Assembly: GCA_021292165.1 (NCBI GenBank)
Contig: CM037879.1
Coordinates: forward strand, 242,483,797-242,547,796
Source: Shinisaurus crocodilurus
Lineage: Eukaryota; Chordata; Lepidosauria; Squamata; Shinisauridae
Direction of reading: 5' to 3'
Length of the DNA stretch: 64,000 bases
Numbering within the stretch: the first letter of the stretch is position 1; each line of letters starts with the position of its first letter. The notes under the pieces were generated by a model, which was not told the DNA's origin, did not search any database, and was given only the letters and a program-made list of their open reading frames with translations. The position numbers and the translations under genes were made by a program. Of the stretch, positions 42,701 to 51,700 are shown in pieces.

Positions 42701-45700
42701 AATTATAATGTAGTAGACAAAACTTAAAAGAAAACAATAAGAGATCTTTTTCATGGGAAGAAGTAATAACACTGTACTTTGTAACAAACAAAGCACATTA
42801 ATGGCTTAATACTATGAGCCTTTATGCTGACAAAGGTTGAAGAGCAAAGGGTCGCTGTACTGAAAGATGGGGACTATCCTTCCCCTTGCATCAGAATTCA
42901 ACACCACCAGTGAATCAAATTAATCAAGCCAAACCTAAGAAAAAATTCCTAGGACAGATGAGATAAATATAAACGAGAAGGCGGAATCACAGCACCTGAT
43001 CAAACAGTAAAGAAAAGTAAGCATGGTATAGAGCAGGGGTGCACTATGTACATATATGAGGTAAGTGCCATTCATAAACATATTACACAGGCATCAATTC
43101 CAACGCTCTTTACTAACCTCCCTTCTCAATTTGCTGTTTTCATTTTCTGCATCCTCATTTCGAAGAGCAAGCTAGAATGACAAAGTTAGGTAGTTGGAAA
43201 AAAGTAGCAAGTTCATCACGAAGGGCGCATCCACATTTTTCTTTCTTTTCCAGGAGTACCAATACCTCTTTTCCAGGAGTACAAATATATCACCACCATT
43301 AATTATATATATATGAATGAAAAATCCATACACACACGTTTTACATCATTAGCATTTTTTCATTTCAACTGCTATTCTCAAAGCTAGTTTGTTCAATACA
43401 GATCCTCAATTTTGCACAATATGACACGTCTTGTTAAATTATACTCACCTGTTCATTAACCTTCTTCTCTTTCTCGACCTCTTTTTCCATATCTGCTAAT
43501 TCTCTATCTTTTTGTTCCAGCTGTCTTTCCAGTTGACGGATCTCATCACGCAAAAAGCGAGTATCACGGACACCAGTTGTTCGTTGGGCTGCCTTAGAAC
43601 ATGGTTAAAAAATAAAACAAGTCATTAATATGTTTCCAAGGTAAGTAAGTGTGACACGCATTTAACTTTTTCAGTCTGGATTACAATGCACACAAACTCA
43701 AGGACATTAAAGAGCCCTTTGCAGTGTTGTGTAGGTGCAGTTTTGGAAAACCAGCTGCAGATGTGTCATTCTCCATGTGCACCAGAATCAGAACCAAAAT
43801 TAAATTTAACCTGAATGTTTCAAAGCACAATTGTTGAACTGACAGCTATTAATTTAATCATAATTTCTATTCCAATATATACCAAGTACAAATCTCAAAA
43901 TGAATTAAAATAATTTATACCTTATAGACTCACCATACACAATTATATTGTGAAGGAAAGCACACACGTGTAAACAAGTGTAACCCCAGCTGGAGACCGG
44001 GAACCTCATGCAAATGTACATAGTTCTTTGATGGCTCTGTGCCTACTCAGAGTCTCCCACCATGTATTCACATGCAAATATTCCCCAAGCCCTCTAGTCA
44101 TGATCAAGGAACCACCCCTCTTCTTCCTGGACCAGATGAAGTTCATCCTGATTGGCCAAGGACAGCCAAGCTACCAAAAGGAGGGGTGGGGGGAGAATTT
44201 GATATTGCCAGCTGTGGCTTTTGGGTGTTGTTGTTGTCTGGACGCGAAGGAGCGCGGAGTAGGGCTTTTGCTGAGGCAGGCCCTAAGAAGACCAACCCCC
44301 CAGGCAAAGAGTAAGTGCCTGGGTGTTTATATAGTAAAGGAACTAGTTTTGTTGTTTTGTAGCTCTACTTGTGTATACCAAAGTGTCTCCCCACCTTTCT
44401 CCCTCTTCCCTCATTCCCTACCTTTTATTGTAATCGGTTTACCTAAAATAAGCTTTCCTGGTTTTACCCCACACGGTGTGTGCGGTTCCTCTGTGGTTCA
44501 GTGCTAAATCCAGTAGTATCGACCAAGGGCAAGGCCCTGAGAGAATCAGTGTCAAGACAGCAGAGCTAAGGCTGGCAGTTTTGCACCTTTGGTCTCTTGT
44601 CTTGAAGATAGGACCGGTTGGCAGTCCTTCACATATATATTCTCTGAAGATATATTTCCAGTATGTTTAAAACCTGCATGAAAATCTCTGTCAATAACTA
44701 ATGTTATTGACACTAGTCAATAACTAATGTTATTGACACTAGTCAATAACTAATGTTATTGACACTAGTCAATAACTAATGTTATTGACACTAGTCAATA
44801 ACTAATGTTATTGACATTAGTCAATAACTAATGTTATTGACACATTGCATTTTCTCATGTGTGTAATAAGAATTTGTAATAAGAACCATGGTACTTAACC
44901 ATGGTTGAATTCTGTTGATTCTGTTCCTGACTCCCAGCTGAGCAGGAGCACAACAGGAGAGAGGCTCCAGCTGTTTTTGGGGCTGTGATAAGGCAAGCAG
45001 GCTCCCAGAGAGCGAGCGAACAGGGAGAGAAAACAGGAGTTTGGCAGCGGAGTTCGGCAGGGGAGGTCAAGGGGGAGGTCCCTAAAAAAAATAATAATAA
45101 TAAAAAAAAAATTCTAGGAAGACAGAAACAGAGCACTATGGAAGGAAAGGACTCAGCAGTGGTGGTGACCTGCAAGGGGTGTGCAATGTTTGTTTTCCTG
45201 CCGGAGATCGACATGGCCTACACGTGCAACAAGTGCAAGCTGGTCACGCTGTTGGAAGAAAAGGTCAGAGGACTGGAGCAGCAAGTGTCAACCCTCAGGA
45301 GCATAAGAGAAAGCGAGGAGTTCTTAGACAGAACGGTGGATCTACAGCACCAAAGCACAGTACAGGAGCCAGAAGGGCAACGGCAGGATGAGGCGGAGTC
45401 GGAGACTGCAGAGGCAAGGGAAAATAACGCAGGGGGAACTCCCTGGAAAAGGGTGACTGTTAGGAGCAGAAGAACTACAAGACACTCTGCGCCTGTGGAA
45501 GCAGTGGAGCTATGGAACCGCTTCCATGTACTTGAGGAAGAGAGCAGAGGACAGCCTGCAGAGGACGGATTACCGGGCACCCAACGTGACAGCGAGCAAG
45601 AGGCTGAGGGTCAGTCAAGTGGAGGCAATCAAACCAAGGCCTACAGCAAGAGGAAGAGAAGAGTACTCGTAGTGGGAGACTCCCTCCTGCGGGGGATCGA

Positions 45701-48700
45701 AGCCAAAGTATGTCGCGAAGACCCATGGACTCGCCAGGTGTGTTGTCTCCCCGGGGCACGGATTAAGGATGTGTCAGAGCAGCTGCCGAGGCTCATGCAG
45801 CCCACCGACACATACCCCTTTCTTCTCTTCCACGTGGGTACAAATGATACTGCCAAGCGGAGTTACAAAGAAATCACGGCAGACTTTGAAGAGCTGGGAA
45901 TGGAACTCAAGAACTTCGGGGCCCAGATAGTTTTCTCATCCATCCTTCCAGTACTTGGAAGAGGCATAGAAAGGGAAAGAAAAATACTCCGAGTGAATGA
46001 CTGGCTACGAAGGTGGAGCCGACGTGAGGGATTTGGATTCTGGGACCACGGGCTACACTTCCTGGAAGATGGACTGCTGGCAAAGGATGGGTTGCACCTC
46101 ACAAGGACTGGGAAGAATGTGTTTGGCCACAGCATGAGGAACTTAATCAGGAGGGCTTTAAACTGAATCCAACAGGGGAGGGAGACATAAACTCGGGGGT
46201 ACCAATGGAAGAAGGCCTCTATGCCACAATGGAGAGAACAGCTCCAGCGGTGCCCATTGATAGTCTACCACAAAATGTAGGGAAAAAGTCGGGCTATAAA
46301 GCACATAGTCTTCGATGTCTCTATACTAATGCCCAGAGTATGGGCAACAAACAAGACGAACTTGAATTTTTGATACATGAGGGCAAGTACTTGATACTTG
46401 ATAGGGATAACTGAAACCTGGTGGGATGACTCCCATGACTGGAATACAGCAATTGAAGGGTATAACTTGTTCAAAAGGAACAGAAGCAACAGAAAGGGAG
46501 GTGGAGTTGCACTGTATGTTAAAAATACGTATCTCTGCACAGAGATACAGGAAGAGGAGCTTGGCAGCCCCATTGAGAGCATCTGGGTTAAAATAAAGGG
46601 GGCAAAGAATAAAACGAACATGGCAGTTGGAGTCTACTACCGACCACCCAATCAAGGAGAAGACGAGGATGGAACTTTTGAAAAACAAATTGCCATTGTT
46701 TCAAGGAGGCACGATGTGGTAGTAATGGGAGACTTCAATTTCCCTGATATCTGTTGGGAGACTTATTCAGCCAAACATGGCCCCTCCAAGAAATTCCTGA
46801 GCTGTGCTGCTGATAACTTCCTCCTACAGAAAGTAGAGGAAGGAACTAGAGGATCGGCTATCCTTGACCTGATTCTAACCAACAGAGACGAGTTAGTGGA
46901 TAAAGTGGCAGTTTCGGGAACTCTGGGGGAAAGTGACCATGTTATACTTGAGTTCTTGATTCTAACGGAAGCAAAAGCTGAGTGTAGCCAAACACGTACC
47001 CTGGATTTTAGGAAAGCCAATTTTAACAAACTCAGAACAATGATTAGTAAGATCCCATGGCAAGTGACTCTCACGAGAAAGGGAGCCCAGGAGGGGTGGG
47101 AGTTTTTTAAAAAAGGAAATTTTAAAGGCACAATTGCAAACAATTCCCAAAAGGAAAAAAGGCAGAGGGCAACAGAAGAAGCCAATGTGGCTTCACAATA
47201 AACTCAAAGATGACCTGAAAACAAGAAAGGACACGTATAGGAAGTGGAAGGAAGGACAGGCTACAAGTGAAGAGTACAGGCAGGTAGCACAGAACTGCAG
47301 GAATAGTGTCAGGAAGGCTAAAGCTGAGAATGAGCTAAGGTTAGCGAGGAATGCTAAAAGCAACAAAAAAGCTTTCTTCAGATACATGCACAGTAAAAGA
47401 CAGAAGAAAGAACTGGTGGTTCAACTACGCAATGAGGATGGCAAATTGATAACAGAAGACAAAGAAAAGGCAGAAGTGTTCAATTCCTACTTCGGCTCGG
47501 TCTTCTCCCAAAAGAGGGTCTATGACCCCCCTGGCAAACCTGAAGTGCAGACTGAAGGGGCAGGATTGCAGCTTGAGATTGATAGGCAAATGGTCAAGGA
47601 GCACCTGATTACTCTGAACGAGTTTAAATCTCCAGGGCCTGATGAGCTGCATCCTAGAGTAATAAAGGAACTGGCAGAAGAACTCTCAGAACCACTGTCT
47701 ATTATCTTTGAGAAATCATGGAGGACAGGTGAAGTGCCAGACGACTGGAGGAGGGCAAATGTTGTTCCCATCTTCAAAAAGGGCAAGAAGGAGGAACCTG
47801 GGAACTATAGGCCAGTCAGTCTGACATCAATCCCCGGGAAGATTTTGGAGCAGATTATAAAGAAGTCAGTCTGCAAGCACCTTGAAAACAATGCAGTGAT
47901 TACTAGAAGCCAGCATGGATTTGTCAAGAACAAATCCTGTCAGACTAATCTGATCTCATTTTTTGATCGGGTAACCTCCCTTGTGGACTGTGGGAATGCT
48001 GTGGACATTATATATCTGGACTTCAGCAAAGCTTTCGACAAAGTGTCCTCATGATATCCTGATTAGTAAGCTAGCTAAGAGTGGGCTAGATGGAACAACT
48101 ATCAGGTGGATCCACAATTGGCTACAGAATCGGACTCAAAGAGTGCTTATCAATGGTTCCTTCTCAAACTGGGGAGAGGTAACGAGCGGGGTACCACAGG
48201 GCTCGATCCTGGGCCCGGTGCTCTTCAACATTTTTATTAATGACTTGGATCAGGAGGTACAGGGAATGCTTATCAAATTTGCAGATGACACAAAGTTGGG
48301 TGGAACGGCTAATACTCTGGAAGACAGAAACAAAATTCAAAGTGACCTCGATAGGCTGGAGCGCTGGGCCGAAAACAACAGAATGAAATTTAATAGGGAT
48401 AAATGCCAAGTGCTGCACCTAGGGAGAGGAAACCAAATGCAGAGTTACAGAATGGGGGACACTTGGCTCAACAATACTACAAGTGAGAAGGATCTTGGAA
48501 TTGTGGTAGATCACAAACTGAATATGAGCCAGCAATGCGATGTGGCTGCAAAGAAGGCAAATGCAATTTTGGGCTGTATTAATAGAAGTATAGCTTCCAA
48601 ATCGCGGGAAGTGATAATTCCCCTTTACTCGGCACTGGTTAGGCCTCATCTTGAGTACTGCGTCCAGTTCTGGGCACCTCACTTTAAGAAGGACATAGAC

Positions 48701-51700
48701 AAACTGGAGAGGGTTCAGAGGAGGGCAACAAGGATGATAAAGGGACTGGAAACAAGGCCCTATGAGGAGAGACTGAAAGAACTGGGCATGTTTAGCCTTC
48801 AGAAGAGGAGACTGAGGGGAGATATGATCGCACTCTTCCAGTATTTGAAGGGATGTCACAAAGAGGAGGGCCAGGATCTCTTCTTGATCATCCCAGATTG
48901 CAGGACACGGAATAATGGGCTCAAGTTACAGGAACCCAGATTCCACCTAAACATCAGGAAAAATTTCCTGACTGTCAGAGCAATAAGACAATGGAATCAA
49001 CTACCTAGGGAGGTGGTGGGCTCTCCCACTCTGGAGGCATTCAAGGTGCAGCTGGACAGCCATCTGTCAGGGATGCTTTGACCTAGATTCCTGCATTGAG
49101 CAGGGGGTTGGACTCGATGGCCTTGTAGGCCCCTTCCAACTCTACTTTTCTATGATTCTATGATTCTATGATTCTATGCACACATTTTACTTCTGTCTCC
49201 AAATCCTCCAATAATGTTTAATAAATTTATTTAAAAACAAAGACTAGATTATTTAAGGTGAATTTAAAAAGCTCACATAGCTGCTATAAATTAACTCAAA
49301 TGTACTGAGATCAGAATGAATAGTATAAAACTCAATCATTATTTCAATATAAACTTTAACCTACCTCTAGTTCCTTTTCCAGTTTCATCACCTTAGTTTT
49401 TAACTTGTTTTCTGTTTGAACAAAATAGGACAAAGTTATCAAAATACAATTTTCAAAAGCTTCCAACTGAGAAATAAAATAAACTTGGAGGCAGTGCTAA
49501 CATCACAAAGAACTACTTATTTAAATCACAAAATCAAAGTTATATTAAGTTGCATTTAAAAGGGAAACACGCTTTATAATTAACAACTGTGGAACAATCC
49601 AGCCAAAGTTATGCAGTCTAAGTCCCAATGATTTTAATGGGAGAGATAAGCACATGCTAAACTCTTCTCCATTAAAATTGATGGAACTTTAAAATTGCTT
49701 GACTTTAACTGGATCTTGACCTTTGTCAGCTTCTAAACAGACATTTTTCCTGATTTTATAAATATTAAACAGAGGTTTAGAGATAAGAATATTGCCAATG
49801 TTGACAAAATCAACTAAGGGGTTTTGTTCACAAGTTATAGTTCCTGCAAACAGGTTCAGTGGGACCTGTTCCCCTGGGTTGCAGTCCCAAGATTTTCAGT
49901 GCAAACATATCATTTTCCAGCTTCGATATCATAGGTCTTTGAAGAGAGTACCTTCTCCAACATTCCTGTATTGGTGAGCAGCTGAAAATAGCCACCGTGG
50001 CTTGCATATTCAAAATGGTGGCTGGCACGTCTCAGAGCCCCACGAGTGAATTAACCCACCATGGCTTATTGTGACGTGTAATCTGGCCCTATGATTGCTG
50101 ACAACTCAGGGTTGGGGGAGAGGACACATGACAGGACTCACGTCTGAACAAAACACTGAACTCAGAAGTTCAAATGTGTTTTATCTTCTACCAGACTGGA
50201 ATTTTCCATATTCATCTTTTGGACCTACCAGACATACTATCTTGTTCTATTGCTCAAAATTGGCAATGCATGTGTACATGTGTGAGAGAGTGTTACTTAT
50301 CCACAGAAGTGCAAATACCAAATTTGGCTTGCTCTTCCCCAGCTTTCTCAACTTCTTCCAGTGCCAGTTCTACTTCTTGATTTTTCATCTAGAAGAGAAA
50401 TATGAGTAAGACGAACAAGTGTCCAGAACAAAAACAATTCACACAAATTTACAGGAATTCCTTTCATCCATCATAGAACTGAGGAGAGGTTTGAGTCTTG
50501 GGGGAACATAGCTCTCACGAATTTGTCCAGTGAAACCCAGTGTATTGTTCAGCAGGTCACACAAAATAAGGTAAATTGCAGTAGTGAGCTATTCGTCCCT
50601 GCCCTACCGCACAACCTAGGAATGGCTATGAAATAAAGGCCAAGAGAGTTGCCTACCCATGATATACATAGTTCATCAGCTACAGAACAAATCTATTCAA
50701 TGAGTTGGATCCTACTACACCAAAATTTGTATTCTGTTCCATAATGCCGATGGTTCTGCAGGAAAGCCCTGCAGAACCAGACTCCTACCGACCTGCCAAA
50801 CAACCGTTTGGCAGGCTGGTGTGAGCCCAATTCTGCTATGAATGCAGTAGGGATGATCCTGCGTGCCCTTGTGGTGTAGGCGGTGGCAGCATGGGGCTGG
50901 GGGGAACTGGGAGGGCCAGGGTACCTGTGGCAGGCCGCATGCGGCATATGGGCTGCATGTTACCCACCCCTGCTTTAAAAAGCCAATGACAAGGCTGTGA
51001 TACAAAAACATCAGAATTTAAGTTAAAGTGTAGTGTCCCCAACAAGACAGGCTTCTGCCAAGGCCCCTGGCAAGAGCAGCTACATTCACTGCTATCACTG
51101 CTGCTGTTTTGCTGTCACAGTAGCCACCTGACACTGTTTGGTGGCAGACAATTCCAAGGTTCATATCATTTCTAATTGAGGACCAGCCAGAGCAGCAGCA
51201 TCCACAACTGTGGGGGTGGCTGCTGACTAGCGGAGAAAGACTATGGCTGGAGAATTTGCCCTGCGGCAGGCAAAGAGGCTCTGCATTCTTGCCTTGTAGG
51301 GATGGGAAGGGCCATTGCCCCACTTAGCTTGGTTGTTCTGCAAGGGCATGCACCTTTCACCATTTCCCTTTTCTGCACATGCCCTTTTCAGGACATTGCC
51401 CTCCTCTCCCCATACCAGCCCCACAATGTGCTCCATGCACTCTACCATATAGCAGCCGGTGGGCACAGCAGGAGATAGAAAACTATGCCCATATTAACGG
51501 CCATTTGTAGAATAACTAATTTATTGTGAGATGAGGTTTAGTAAAGCTGCCTCTTACATCTGAAAAAAGCCTATAGCTCAGAAGTATTGCTTGATACTTA
51601 CGGACCCTTGCCATATACTAGTCAATTCCTATGCTCATGTATGGGCTTATGATACAGGCATTACCAGAGTTTCCATTTGAAAATTTAAAGTTCCTCTTTA

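Larger units (their letters stand above)
44905..49176 (+). mobile_element. CR1 LINE, near full length
   Basis: 5' UTR, ORF1, ORF2, short 3' UTR (GGGGGTTGGACTCGATGGCC) and the characteristic terminal repeats of TTCTATGA ending at 49176. Plus orientation, antisense to CEP290 within intron 5. The exact 5' end is not clear and no certain target duplication is visible, which is usual for CR1. Confidence 0.95.

Noticed and set aside
44028..44507. 159-codon open frame
   Set aside because: It lies inside a solo LTR, which has no coding function.
44690..44841. CRISPR-like array
   Set aside because: The palindromic 26-bp units are directly tandem, with no unique spacers, in a vertebrate intron.
45218..45856. 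Minus-strand open frames inside the CR1
   Set aside because: They are antisense shadows of ORF1.
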